From the NCBI RefSeq assembly GCF_963931675.1, contig NZ_OZ007039.1, forward strand, positions 901,657-965,656: a DNA stretch of 64,000 nucleotides, written 5' to 3'. A program made the translations under genes and the position numbers. Positions 18,936 to 27,584 of this stretch are shown piece by piece. Below the pieces are notes generated by a model. The model made no database searches and had not been told where the DNA came from. It was given only the letters and a program-made list of their open reading frames with translations. This DNA is from an uncultured Alistipes sp. (GTDB lineage: Bacteria > Bacteroidota > Bacteroidia > Bacteroidales > Rikenellaceae). Within the stretch, counting starts at the first letter, position 1. Each line of letters opens with the position of its first letter.

Positions 18936-19556
18936 ATGAATAACAACTCAATCAGCGTCGTTTTTGCCGACTCGTCGCACGCGCACTACGCTCCGCGTAT
19001 CTGCCAGCTGATCTACGAGTCCGCATTGCAGCGGGGAACGGGTATCGCCAAGCGGTCCCCGGAGTACATCGCTGCAAAAATGACCGGTGGCAAGGCCGTC
19101 GTGGCGCTGGACGGTGAAAAACTGGTCGGGTTCAGCTACATCGAGTGCTGGGGGCATGGCGACTTCGTCGCAACCTCCGGCCTGATCGTCGACCCCGAGT
19201 ACCGGCACATGGGACTCGCGGAGCAGATCAAACGACGAACCTTCGAACTGGCCCGACGACGATTCCCGTATGCCAAGTTATTCAGTATCACTACGTCGCT
19301 CCCCGTCATGAAACTCAATTCACGCATGGGATACGTCCCCGTCACCTTCTCCGAACTGACCGAGGACGAGGAGTTCTGGAAGGGTTGCGAAGGCTGCTGC
19401 AACTACGACATCCTCCAGCGAAACAACCGTCGCATGTGTCTCTGCACCGGAATGCTCTACGACCCTGCCAAGGAGCCGCCTCAGAAGCACTCCCGTTTCG
19501 CCCCCTACGTCATGTTCCTCAAGAACAAAATCAAAAAAATCTTCCATCTGAAATAA
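18936..19556 (+). CDS. GNAT acyltransferase, probable glutamate N-acyltransferase (ArgA role)
   Basis: A 206-residue GNAT-fold protein at the head of the arginine cluster. The acyl-CoA binding segment is visible as ATSGLIVDPEYRHMGLAEQI (Q/R-x-x-G-x-A type), followed by a helix and MKLNSRMGYVPVTFSEL. It differs from classical ArgA, which carries an amino-acid-kinase domain, and from ArgJ. Because the cluster carries the succinylornithine-type transcarbamylase, the likely reaction is N-succinylation of glutamate. The equivalent gene in Bacteroides has been assigned this role, as I recall it. It ends 23 bases before argG. The activity is inferred from context. Confidence 0.75.
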   Translation: MNNNSISVVFADSSHAHYAPRICQLIYESALQRGTGIAKRSPEYIAAKMTGGKAVVALDGEKLVGFSYIECWGHGDFVATSGLIVDPEYRHMGLAEQIKRRTFELARRRFPYAKLFSITTSLPVMKLNSRMGYVPVTFSELTEDEEFWKGCEGCCNYDILQRNNRRMCLCTGMLYDPAKEPPQKHSRFAPYVMFLKNKIKKIFHLK

Positions 19557-19579
19557 AAATAAAAATACGATATAAAGCC

Positions 19580-20794
19580 ATGGATACCAAGAAAAAAGTC
19601 GTGCTGGCGTTCAGCGGTGGGCTGGACACCTCGTTCTGTGTGAAATACCTCTCCGAGGAGAAGGGTTACGATGTCTACACGGCCATCGCCAATACCGGAG
19701 GCTTCTCCAAACCCGAACTCGAACGCATCGAGAAGCGTGCCATGGAGCTCGGGGCCGTCAAGCACGCCACACTCGACATCGAACAGGAGTACTACGAGAA
19801 GAGCATCCGCTACATGGTCTTCGGGAACATCCTCCGAAACGGGACCTATCCCATCTCGGTGAGCTCCGAGCGCATCTTCCAGGCCATCGCCATCATCGAG
19901 TACGCCAAGCAGATCGGGGCCGATGCCGTGGCGCACGGTTCGACCGGCGCCGGAAACGACCAGGTACGTTTCGACCTGACGTTCCAGATCCTCGCTCCCG
20001 GGATCGAGATCATCACCCCGACCCGCGACATGACCCTCACGCGCGAATACGAAATCGACTACCTGCGCAAGCACGGCATTACGGCCGACTACAAGAAGAT
20101 GGAATACTCGATCAACAAGGGCCTCTGGGGCACCTCGATCGGCGGCAAGGAGACACTCCATTCGGAGCAGACGCTCCCCGAAGAGGCCTACCCCAGCCAG
20201 ATCACGGCCGAAGGTGAGGAGCATCTCAAACTCTCGTTCGAAAAGGGCGAGCTGTGCGCCGTGAACGGGAAGCCCTACGCCGACAGGGTCGAGGCCATCC
20301 GTGCCGTCGAGGCCATCGGTTCGAAGTTCGGAATCGGGCGCGACATGCACATCGGCGACACGATCATCGGCATCAAGGGCCGCGTCGGATTCGAGGCCGC
20401 CGCCCCGATACTCATCATCGCCGCACACAAGATGCTCGAAAAGCACACCCTCACCAAGTGGCAGATCTACTGGAAGGATCAGGTCGCCACGTGGTACGGC
20501 ATGTTCCTCCACGAGGCCCAGTATCTCGAACCCGTCATGCGCGACATCGAGGCCATGCTCCTCTCCTCGCAGCGCAACGTCACGGGGACCGTCGAGCTGA
20601 TCCTCCGCCCGCGGAACTACACGCTCGTCGGCGTCGAGTCGTCGTATGATCTCATGAAGACCGACTTCGGCGAGTACGGAGAGGTCAACAAGGCCTGGAC
20701 CGCCGACGACGTGAAGGGTTTCACGAAGATCCTCGGCAACCAGATCAAGATCTACTACAACGTCCAGAAACGCAACGAAAAACCGGAAAAATGA
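19580..20794 (+). CDS. argG: Argininosuccinate synthase
   Basis: ArgG joins citrulline and aspartate with ATP to form argininosuccinate. The 404-residue product starts MDTKKKVVLAFSGGLDTSFC, with the PP-loop SGGLDTS. It contains DAVAHGSTGAGNDQVRFD and EYSINKGLWGTSIGG, all typical, and ends with the family's C-terminal helix. The frame is open upstream through the GNAT gene, but similarity begins at 19580. Its last four bases overlap argC (ATGA). Confidence 0.97.
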   Translation: MDTKKKVVLAFSGGLDTSFCVKYLSEEKGYDVYTAIANTGGFSKPELERIEKRAMELGAVKHATLDIEQEYYEKSIRYMVFGNILRNGTYPISVSSERIFQAIAIIEYAKQIGADAVAHGSTGAGNDQVRFDLTFQILAPGIEIITPTRDMTLTREYEIDYLRKHGITADYKKMEYSINKGLWGTSIGGKETLHSEQTLPEEAYPSQITAEGEEHLKLSFEKGELCAVNGKPYADRVEAIRAVEAIGSKFGIGRDMHIGDTIIGIKGRVGFEAAAPILIIAAHKMLEKHTLTKWQIYWKDQVATWYGMFLHEAQYLEPVMRDIEAMLLSSQRNVTGTVELILRPRNYTLVGVESSYDLMKTDFGEYGEVNKAWTADDVKGFTKILGNQIKIYYNVQKRNEKPEK

Positions 20795-21753
20795 TCCGCG
20801 CGGGAATCATCGGAGGAGCCGGATATACGGCCGGAGAACTGATCCGCCTGCTGGTGAACCACCCGCAGGTCGAGATCGCCTTCGTACACAGCACCTCCAA
20901 CGCCGGGAACCTCCTCACGGAGGTCCACGGCGGGTTGGAGGGCGAGACGTCGATGCGCTTCTGCGAGGCGTATGACCTCGCGGCGGCCGATGTCGTCTTC
21001 CTCTGCTCGGCACACGGGCAGAGCAAAGGCTGGCTCGCGGAGCAGCAGCTGCCCGAAGGGTTGCGCATCATCGACTTGGCGCAGGATTTCCGCGACGAGT
21101 CCGAAGGGTTCGTTTACGGGTTGCCGGAGATGAACCGCGAGCGCATCCGACAGGCAAGGCGGGTCGCCAACCCCGGCTGTTTCGCTACGGCCATTCAGCT
21201 GGCGCTGCTGCCGCTGGCCGCCGCAGGGCTGCTGCAGGACGAAGTGCACGTCACGGCCGTCACGGGGTCGACCGGCGCCGGCGTGAAGCCCTCGGCCACG
21301 ACCCATTTCAGCTGGCGGTCGGACAACCTCTCCGTCTACAAGGCCTTCTCGCACCAGCATCTCCTGGAGATCGGCCGCAACATCCGCCTGCTGGAGCCCG
21401 CGTTCGACCGCGAGATCAACTTCGTACCCATGCGCGGCGACTTCACCCGCGGCATCCTGGCCAGCGTCTACACGACGTGTGAACTCGACGAAGAAGCGGC
21501 CCGGAAACTCTACGCAGACTACTACGCCGAAGCCGCCTTCACCCATGTTGCGGAGCGCGGGGTCGATCTCAAACAGGTTGTCAATACCAACAAGGCCTTG
21601 GTCCATGCGGCCAGGCACGGATCGAAGCTGCACATCGTTTCGGTGATCGACAACCTGCTGAAAGGAGCCTCGGGCCAGGCCGTGCAGAACATGAACCTGA
21701 TGTTCGGGTTCGACGAGAAAGAGGGGCTGCGGCTCAAGGCCTCCGCATTTTAA
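20791..21753 (+). CDS. argC: N-acyl-gamma-glutamyl-phosphate reductase
   Basis: ArgC reduces the N-acylated gamma-glutamyl phosphate to the semialdehyde using NADPH. The 320-residue product has the nucleotide-binding start MIRAGIIGGAGYTAGELIRLL and the catalytic cysteine in VANPGCFATAIQLALLPL. HSTSNAGNLLTEVH and TGSTGAGVKPSATTHFSWR complete the family pattern. It overlaps argG by four bases. In this organism the acyl group is probably succinyl rather than acetyl, judging from the argF' gene downstream. Confidence 0.96.
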   Translation: MIRAGIIGGAGYTAGELIRLLVNHPQVEIAFVHSTSNAGNLLTEVHGGLEGETSMRFCEAYDLAAADVVFLCSAHGQSKGWLAEQQLPEGLRIIDLAQDFRDESEGFVYGLPEMNRERIRQARRVANPGCFATAIQLALLPLAAAGLLQDEVHVTAVTGSTGAGVKPSATTHFSWRSDNLSVYKAFSHQHLLEIGRNIRLLEPAFDREINFVPMRGDFTRGILASVYTTCELDEEAARKLYADYYAEAAFTHVAERGVDLKQVVNTNKALVHAARHGSKLHIVSVIDNLLKGASGQAVQNMNLMFGFDEKEGLRLKASAF

Positions 21754-21804
21754 CAAGCAGAGAGCCGTTCCGTCGCGGGACGGCAAAACAAAAAAAACGG
21801 ATCC

Positions 21805-22935
21805 ATGGAACTTTTCAACGTATATTCACTCTACCCGATCGAACCCGTGCGGGGAAAGGGGTGCTTCGTCTACGACGAGGCCGGAACCGAGTACCTCGAC
21901 CTCTACGGCGGACACGCCGTCATCTCGATCGGACACACGCAGCCCGACTACGTGAAGGCCGTTTCGGAACAGGTCGGAAGGCTCGGGTTTTACTCCAATT
22001 CGGTCATAAACTCGCTGCAGGTCGAGCTGGCACAGCGGCTCGGACGCGTGTCGGGGTACGACGACTACAGGCTCTTCCTCTGCAACTCCGGCGCCGAGGC
22101 CAACGAAAACGCCCTGAAACTCGCCTCCTTCCATACGGGGCGCAGCAAGGTCCTGGCCGTCGAACGCGCCTTCCACGGACGCACCTCCGGAGCCGTGGCC
22201 GTCACGGACAATCCCGCCATCTCGGCACCCTTCAACCGCACGCCCAACGTCGAGTTCACCCCGCTGAACGACCTCGAAACGGCCCGCACGAAACTCGCCA
22301 CACGTGAGTATGCCGCCGTCATCGTCGAGGGCATCCAGGGCGTGTCGGGCATCCACTGTCCCACGGACGAATTCCTCCGCGGATTGCGCGAGGCGGCCTC
22401 CGAGACCGGCACGCAGCTCATCCTCGACGAGATTCAGTCGGGATACGGACGCACGGGGCGCTTCTTCGCCCATCAGCAGGCCGGGATTCGCCCCGACCTG
22501 ATTACCACCGCCAAAGGCATGGCCAACGGTTTCCCGATCGGCGGCGTGTTGATCGCCCCCCACTTCGAGGCACGGCCCGGGATGCTCGGAACCACCTTCG
22601 GAGGCAACCACCTCGCCTGCGCCGCGGCGATCGCCGTCCTAAAAGTCATCGAGCGTGAAGGGCTCGTCGAAAATGCCGCCTCGGTCGGGCAATACCTCCT
22701 CGATGAACTGCACGCCATGGAGGGGCTGAAGGAGGTGCGCGGGCGCGGTCTGATGATCGGCATCGAGATCGAAGGCTCGGGATCGGAACTCCGCAAGCGG
22801 CTCCTCTTCGAGAAGCACATCTTCACCGGAGGCGCCGGAGCCTCCGTCGTCCGGCTGCTCCCCGCGCTGTGTCTCTCGCGCGAACTCGCCACGCGCTTCC
22901 TCGAAGCATTCCGCGACACGCTGCGAAACAAATAA
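21805..22935 (+). CDS. argD: Acylornithine aminotransferase
   Basis: PLP-dependent class III aminotransferase, 376 residues, giving N-acylornithine from the semialdehyde and glutamate. Family marks: LYGGHAVISIGHTQPDY, FLCNSGAEANENALKLA, FHGRTSGAVAVTDN, LILDEIQSGYGRTGRFFAHQ and the PLP lysine in TTAKGMANGFPIGGV. It follows argC after 51 bases. It is separated from argF' by 94 bases that fold into a strong two-tier hairpin. Confidence 0.96.
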   Translation: MELFNVYSLYPIEPVRGKGCFVYDEAGTEYLDLYGGHAVISIGHTQPDYVKAVSEQVGRLGFYSNSVINSLQVELAQRLGRVSGYDDYRLFLCNSGAEANENALKLASFHTGRSKVLAVERAFHGRTSGAVAVTDNPAISAPFNRTPNVEFTPLNDLETARTKLATREYAAVIVEGIQGVSGIHCPTDEFLRGLREAASETGTQLILDEIQSGYGRTGRFFAHQQAGIRPDLITTAKGMANGFPIGGVLIAPHFEARPGMLGTTFGGNHLACAAAIAVLKVIEREGLVENAASVGQYLLDELHAMEGLKEVRGRGLMIGIEIEGSGSELRKRLLFEKHIFTGGAGASVVRLLPALCLSRELATRFLEAFRDTLRNK

Positions 22936-22947
22936 CCCGTTCGGGGC

Positions 22948-22992
22948 GGGCTCCGGGGTGCGGCGGCGGAAGTCGCCGCAGCCTCGGAGCCC
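22948..22992 (+). other. Two-tier hairpin between argD and argF'
   Basis: GGGCTCCG (22948-22955) pairs with CGGAGCCC (22985-22992), and inside it TGCGGCG (22959-22965) pairs with CGCCGCA (22974-22980), with an 8-base loop. No T-run follows, so it is more likely an mRNA processing or stability element than a terminator. Confidence 0.6.
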
Positions 22993-23029
22993 CGGCAAAG
23001 ACCCCGGCACCCCAAAACATGCACAAGAA

Positions 23030-23986
23030 ATGAAAAAATTCACCTGCGTACAGGATATCGGCGACCTCAAGACTGCCGTCGCCGAAGCCTTCGAAATCAA
23101 ACGCAACCGCTTCCAGTTCACCGGGCTGGGCCGCAACAAAACCCTGCTGATGCTCTTCTTCAATTCGAGCCTCCGCACCCGCCTCTCGACCCAGAAGGCC
23201 GCCATGAACCTCGGCATGAACGTCATGGTCCTCGACGTCAACCAGGGCGCCTGGAAACTCGAAACCCAGCGCGGCGTCGTGATGGACGGCGACAAGGCCG
23301 AACACCTGCTCGAAGCCATCCCCGTCATGGGCTCCTACTGCGACGTGATCGGCGTGCGATCCTTCGCCCGTTTCCAGGACAAGGCCGAAGATTACGAGGA
23401 GCGCGTCCTGGAGCAGTTCATCCGCTACTCGGGACGTCCGGTCTTCTCGATGGAGGCCGCAACCCGGCACCCGCTGCAGAGCTTCGCCGACCTGATCACC
23501 ATCGAGGAGTACAGGACCACGGAGCGTCCGAAGGTCGTCATGACCTGGGCCCCCCATCCCAACGCCCTGCCGCAGGCCGTGCCCAACTCCTTCGCCGAGT
23601 GGATGAATGCCGCCGGGTATGACTTCGTCATCACCCATCCCGAAGGCTATGAGCTCGATCCGAAGTTCGTCGGCGGCGCCCGCGTCGAGTATGACCAGCG
23701 CAAGGCCCTCGAAGGCGCCGATTTCGTCTACGCCAAGAACTGGGCCGCCTACACCGATCCCAACTACGGAAAGGTCCTCTCGCGCGACCGTGCATGGACG
23801 GTCGATTCCGAGAAGATGGCGCTGACGAACAACGCCTGGTTCATGCACTGTCTGCCCGTGCGGCGCAACATGATCGTCACGGACGAGGTGATCGAATCGC
23901 CCCGCTCGCTGGTGATCCCCGAGGCCGCCAACCGCGAAATCGCGGCTCAGGTCGTACTCAAACGCTTGCTGGAAGGACTGGAATGA
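23030..23986 (+). CDS. argF': N-succinylornithine carbamoyltransferase
   Basis: A 318-residue transcarbamylase of the Bacteroides type (the B. fragilis enzyme is the same length), which carbamoylates N-succinylornithine to N-succinylcitrulline. The carbamoyl-phosphate motif is FFNSSLRTRLSTQKAAMN; MEAATRHPLQSFADLITI and FMHCLPVRRNMIV follow. Residue 90, known to set acetyl versus succinyl preference (Pro in B. fragilis, Glu in acetyl enzymes), is Ala here in MDGDKAEHLLEA, which still lacks the discriminating Glu. Start at 23030 fits MKKFTCVQDIGD. Its stop overlaps argB. Confidence 0.93.
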   Translation: MKKFTCVQDIGDLKTAVAEAFEIKRNRFQFTGLGRNKTLLMLFFNSSLRTRLSTQKAAMNLGMNVMVLDVNQGAWKLETQRGVVMDGDKAEHLLEAIPVMGSYCDVIGVRSFARFQDKAEDYEERVLEQFIRYSGRPVFSMEAATRHPLQSFADLITIEEYRTTERPKVVMTWAPHPNALPQAVPNSFAEWMNAAGYDFVITHPEGYELDPKFVGGARVEYDQRKALEGADFVYAKNWAAYTDPNYGKVLSRDRAWTVDSEKMALTNNAWFMHCLPVRRNMIVTDEVIESPRSLVIPEAANREIAAQVVLKRLLEGLE

Positions 23987-24756
23987 TGGAAAAGATCACG
24001 GTAATGAAGATCGGCGGGAACGTCATCGACAATCCCGAAGCCCTGAAGGCCTTCCTCGCGGAGTTCACCGCGGTCGAGGGCCCCAAGATCCTCGTCCACG
24101 GAGGCGGAAAACTCGCCACGCGGCTCGCTGAACGCCTCGAACTCAAGGTTCAGATGGTCGACGGCCGGAGGATCACCGACAAGGGGACCCTCGACGTCGT
24201 GACGATGGTCTACGCCGGGCTCGTCAACAAACAGGTCGTCGCCGGGCTGCAGGCTGTCGGCTGCAACGCCATCGGGTTGTCCGGGGCCGACGGAAATGCC
24301 GTCACCGCACACCGAAGGGCACCGCAGCCGATCGACTACGGATTTGTCGGCGACATCGACCGCGTCGATGCGGAGTTGCTCGCGCGGCTGCTGGAAGGCG
24401 GGCTGGTGCCCGTCTTCTCGGCCATCATGCACGACGGCCACGGCACGCTGCTCAACTGCAACGCCGACAGCGTCGCTTCGGCCGTGGCGCTCGGCGTCGC
24501 AGCCGTCGCCCCCACCGATCTGGTCTTCTGCTTCGAGAAGGCCGGCGTATTGCGCGATCCCGAGGACGAAGCGTCGGTGATCCCCGAGATCACGGCTGCA
24601 AGCTACGCCCCGCTCAAGTCCGACGGGACGGTCAGCAAGGGAATGATTCCCAAGATCGAAAACGCACTGAAGGCCGTCGAGCAGGGCGTGCGGAGCGTCA
24701 CGATCCGCAGTTCCGCCCACCTGGACAACGGCATCGGAACCGTCATCCGCAGGTAA
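23983..24756 (+). CDS. argB: N-acylglutamate kinase
   Basis: Amino-acid-kinase family enzyme phosphorylating N-acylglutamate, 257 residues. Signature segments: ITVMKIGGNVIDNPE, KILVHGGGKLATRLAERL, VDGRRITDKGTLDVV, NAIGLSGADGNAVTA, GLVPVFSAIMHD, NADSVASAVAL and KSDGTVSKGMIPKIENAL. Two adjacent ATGs (23983 and 23986) overlap the argF' stop. The first gives an ATGA overlap and is used here; the second is equally possible. No N-terminal arginine-sensing extension is present, so feedback inhibition of the hexameric type is not expected. Confidence 0.94.
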   Translation: MMEKITVMKIGGNVIDNPEALKAFLAEFTAVEGPKILVHGGGKLATRLAERLELKVQMVDGRRITDKGTLDVVTMVYAGLVNKQVVAGLQAVGCNAIGLSGADGNAVTAHRRAPQPIDYGFVGDIDRVDAELLARLLEGGLVPVFSAIMHDGHGTLLNCNADSVASAVALGVAAVAPTDLVFCFEKAGVLRDPEDEASVIPEITAASYAPLKSDGTVSKGMIPKIENALKAVEQGVRSVTIRSSAHLDNGIGTVIRR

Positions 24757-24809
24757 AACCCGGGCTGCCCGATGGAATCCGGATGTTTGACCCCTTTCCC
24801 CCGAAAAGC

Positions 24810-25874
24810 ATGAAGCCGAAAACCGCAGAAGCCGTCGCGTTGTTGCAGGCGTTGATCGCAACGCCGTCGCTGTCGCGCGACGAAGCCCGCACGGGCGACC
24901 TCCTCTTCGCCTTCCTCGCGGAGCACGGAGCCGCGCCCGAACGGCTGCACAACAACGTCTGGGCCCGGGCCGAAGGATTCGATCCCGCGCGGCCGACCCT
25001 GCTGCTCAATTCGCACCACGACACCGTGCGCCCCGCGGCCTCCTACACCCGCGATCCGTTCACACCGTCGATCGAGGAGGGATGTCTGTACGGGCTCGGA
25101 AGCAACGATGCCGGGGCTTCGGTCGTCGCACTCGCCGAGACCTTTCTCACGTTCCGCCGCCGCAAACTCCCCTTCAATCTCGTCGTCGCCCTCTCGGCCG
25201 AGGAGGAGTGCATGGGCGAGCACGGGATGCGGGCGCTGCTGCCCGCTCTGGGGAAGATCGACATGGCGCTCGTCGGCGAGCCTACCGGGATGCAGGCCGC
25301 AACCGGTGAGCGCGGGCTGGTCGTCCTCGACTGCACGGCCCGCGGCAAAAGCGGGCACGCCGCCCGAAATGAAGGGGTCAATGCCCTCTACATCGCCGCG
25401 GACGACATCGCCCGGCTGCGCGGATTCCGCTTCGAACGCGAATCGGCGCTGTTGGGACCCATCGGTATCGCCGTGACGCAGATCGAGGCCGGGACACAAC
25501 ACAACGTCGTGCCCGACGTCTGCCGTTTCGTCGTCGATGTCCGAACCACCGACGCCTACTCGAACGAAGAGACGGTCGAGATCCTCCGCGGAGCGTTGCA
25601 ATCCGAAGTCGTGCCCCGCTCGACCCGCATCCGCGCCGCCGCCGTCGGAGACGACCATCCCCTCGTCCGCGCCGCAACGGCCGTCGGCCGGAGCACCTTC
25701 GTCTCGCCGACGACCTCCGACCGCACGCTGATGCCCTTCCCGTCGCTCAAGATGGGTCCCGGCGAATCGGCCCGATCCCATGCCGCCGACGAGTTCATCC
25801 GCATCGACGAGATCGACCGGGCAATCGCCATCTACGAAAAATACATCGAACAGTTAGCACTTCTATACGCATGA
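24810..25874 (+). CDS. M20 peptidase, probable acyl-citrulline/ornithine deacylase (ArgE role)
   Basis: M20-family metallohydrolase, 354 residues from the ATG at 24810; an ATG at 24783 would add nine poorly conserved residues. The metal ligands are visible in LLNSHHDTVRP (His69, Asp71), YGLGSNDAGASVVAL, the general-base/ligand Glu pair in ALSAEEECMGEHG and VGEPTGM, and a dimerisation domain follows (TARGKSGHAARNEGVNA). Placed between argB and argH, it most likely removes the succinyl group from N-succinylcitrulline, as proposed for Bacteroides. Substrate choice is inference. It overlaps argH by four bases. Confidence 0.85.
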   Translation: MKPKTAEAVALLQALIATPSLSRDEARTGDLLFAFLAEHGAAPERLHNNVWARAEGFDPARPTLLLNSHHDTVRPAASYTRDPFTPSIEEGCLYGLGSNDAGASVVALAETFLTFRRRKLPFNLVVALSAEEECMGEHGMRALLPALGKIDMALVGEPTGMQAATGERGLVVLDCTARGKSGHAARNEGVNALYIAADDIARLRGFRFERESALLGPIGIAVTQIEAGTQHNVVPDVCRFVVDVRTTDAYSNEETVEILRGALQSEVVPRSTRIRAAAVGDDHPLVRAATAVGRSTFVSPTTSDRTLMPFPSLKMGPGESARSHAADEFIRIDEIDRAIAIYEKYIEQLALLYA

Positions 25875-27199
25875 GCACCACCAAACTTTGGGACAAGGGT
25901 TTCGAACCCGACAAGATGATCGAAGAGTACACCGTCGGCAACGACCGCAACCTGGACCTGCAGCTCGCCCGCTACGACGTCCAAGGCTCGCTGGCCCATA
26001 TCGCCATGCTCGAAAAAATCGGACTGCTGACCGCCGAAGAGCTCCGCACGCTGACCGCCGGACTGCAGGAGATTGCCGCCGAGATCGAGGCCGGGCGTTT
26101 CGAAATCGAACCCGACACGGAGGATGTCCACTCGCAGGTCGAGCTGATGCTTACCCGGCGGCTGGGCGACGCCGGAAAGAAGATCCATTCGGGCCGCTCG
26201 CGTAACGATCAGGTGCTGGTCGACCTGAAACTCTTCCTGCGCGACGAACTCCGGCAGGTCGCCGCCGAGGTCAAGGCCCTGTTCGACCGGCTGCAGGAGT
26301 TGAGCGAACGATACAGGGAGGTGCTCATGCCCGGGTACACCCATCTCCAGATCGCCATGCCCTCGTCGTTCGGGCTGTGGTTCGGGGCCTATGCCGAAAC
26401 GCTCGTCGATGACATGCGCCTCCTCGCCGCAGCCTGGCACATCGCCAACCAGAACCCGCTCGGGTCAGCCGCCGGGTACGGTTCGTCGTTCCCCCTCGAC
26501 CGCACGATGACGACCCGTCTGTTGGGCTTCGAAACGCTCCACTACAACGTCGTCGCCGCCCAGATGAGCCGCGGAAAGAGCGAACGCGCCGCAGCAGCTG
26601 CCATCGCCGCCGTCGCCGCCACCGTCGGACGGCTGGCCATGGACGCCTGTCTCTTCATGAGCCAGAACTTCGGGTTCATCTCCCTGCCCGACGAACTGAC
26701 GACCGGTTCGAGCATCATGCCCCACAAGAAGAATCCCGACGTCTTCGAGATCATGCGCGGACGCTGCAACCGACTGCAGTCCGTCCCGAACGAAATTGCC
26801 CTGCTGACCGCCAATCTCCCGGTCGGATACCACCGCGATCTGCAACTCATGAAGGACATTCTCTTCCCGGCCCTCACCGAAATCCGCCGCACGCTCCGCA
26901 TGTGCGACTTCATGCTGGCTCACGTGCGCGTCAACGAGCATATTCTCGATGACCGCAAGTACGACTACCTCTTCACCGTGGAGGATGTCAACCGCCTCGT
27001 CCTCCAGGGCGTGCCCTTCCGCGAGGCATACCGCCAGGTCGGCATGGCCGTCCAGCGCGGCGAGTACCGCCCCACGCGCGAGGTTCATCACACCCACGAG
27101 GGAAGCATCGGGAACCTCTGCACCGCGGAGATCCGCCGCAAGATGGAGACCGTCATGCAGGAGTTTGAGACCCCGGGGATGCAGGAGGAGTTGTCATGA
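25871..27199 (+). CDS. argH: Argininosuccinate lyase
   Basis: ArgH cleaves argininosuccinate to arginine and fumarate. The 442-residue product begins MSTTKLWDKGFEPDKMIEEY. It contains DTEDVHSQVELMLTRRLGD, KIHSGRSRNDQVLVDLKLF, MPGYTHLQIAMP and the signature GSSIMPHKKNPDVFEI with the catalytic serine loop. It overlaps the ArgE-like gene upstream (ATGA), and its own last four bases overlap the start of the RibB-like fragment, so all three share one transcript. Confidence 0.97.
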   Translation: MSTTKLWDKGFEPDKMIEEYTVGNDRNLDLQLARYDVQGSLAHIAMLEKIGLLTAEELRTLTAGLQEIAAEIEAGRFEIEPDTEDVHSQVELMLTRRLGDAGKKIHSGRSRNDQVLVDLKLFLRDELRQVAAEVKALFDRLQELSERYREVLMPGYTHLQIAMPSSFGLWFGAYAETLVDDMRLLAAAWHIANQNPLGSAAGYGSSFPLDRTMTTRLLGFETLHYNVVAAQMSRGKSERAAAAAIAAVAATVGRLAMDACLFMSQNFGFISLPDELTTGSSIMPHKKNPDVFEIMRGRCNRLQSVPNEIALLTANLPVGYHRDLQLMKDILFPALTEIRRTLRMCDFMLAHVRVNEHILDDRKYDYLFTVEDVNRLVLQGVPFREAYRQVGMAVQRGEYRPTREVHHTHEGSIGNLCTAEIRRKMETVMQEFETPGMQEELS

Positions 27200-27351
27200 A
27201 AAGAGTGGACGGGGTGGAGCCCTGTGCCGTGTTGTGCGAGTTGATGAACCCCGACGGCACGATGGTCCGGCGGCCCGAAATCGAGGCATTCGGGCATTGG
27301 CACCGTTGTCCCGTCGTTTCGGTCGCCGACCTCATCCGCGCTGTCGCATGA
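27196..27351 (+). pseudogene. C-terminal RibB fragment, 51 residues, coupled to argH
   Basis: A 51-codon frame starting with the ATGA overlap at the argH stop. Its product (MKRVDGVEPCAVLCELMNPDG, then HRCPVVSVADLIRAVA; pieces shown only) matches the last 45 or so residues of 3,4-dihydroxy-2-butanone-4-phosphate synthase, whose consensus there is PAGVICEIMNEDGTMAR...IADLI. The phosphate- and metal-binding N-terminal two thirds and the GHT histidine are absent, so it cannot be an active RibB. Either it is a remnant left after deletion, or a small peptide kept by coupling to argH. It is too short for routine gene finders. Confidence 0.7.
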
Positions 27352-27512
27352 CAGAAGCCGGGAAGTAAAAAAGAAAGAAAATCGTCCGTTCCTGCACCAC
27401 GGAGATCCATTGCAAAGAAAGTCCTCATACAAGCCCTTTCCCGAACGGGAAAATCTGTATCGGGCAGGTAAAAGAGTCACAAGACAGCGCGGCATATCCA
27501 AATTATTTTACC

Positions 27513-27520
27513 TATCTTTG
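27513..27520 (+). promoter_or_regulatory. Promoter -7 box before the small RNA
   Basis: TATCTTTG, an ideal -7 box, about 100 bases before the conserved-looking hairpin region. No gene starts within the next 280 bases, which points to a noncoding transcript. Confidence 0.55.
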
Positions 27521-27584
27521 CAAACAGGGATTTCTCTTCAGAAGAAATCCAAGATTCGAAAATGAATTAGAGACATATAGACAT

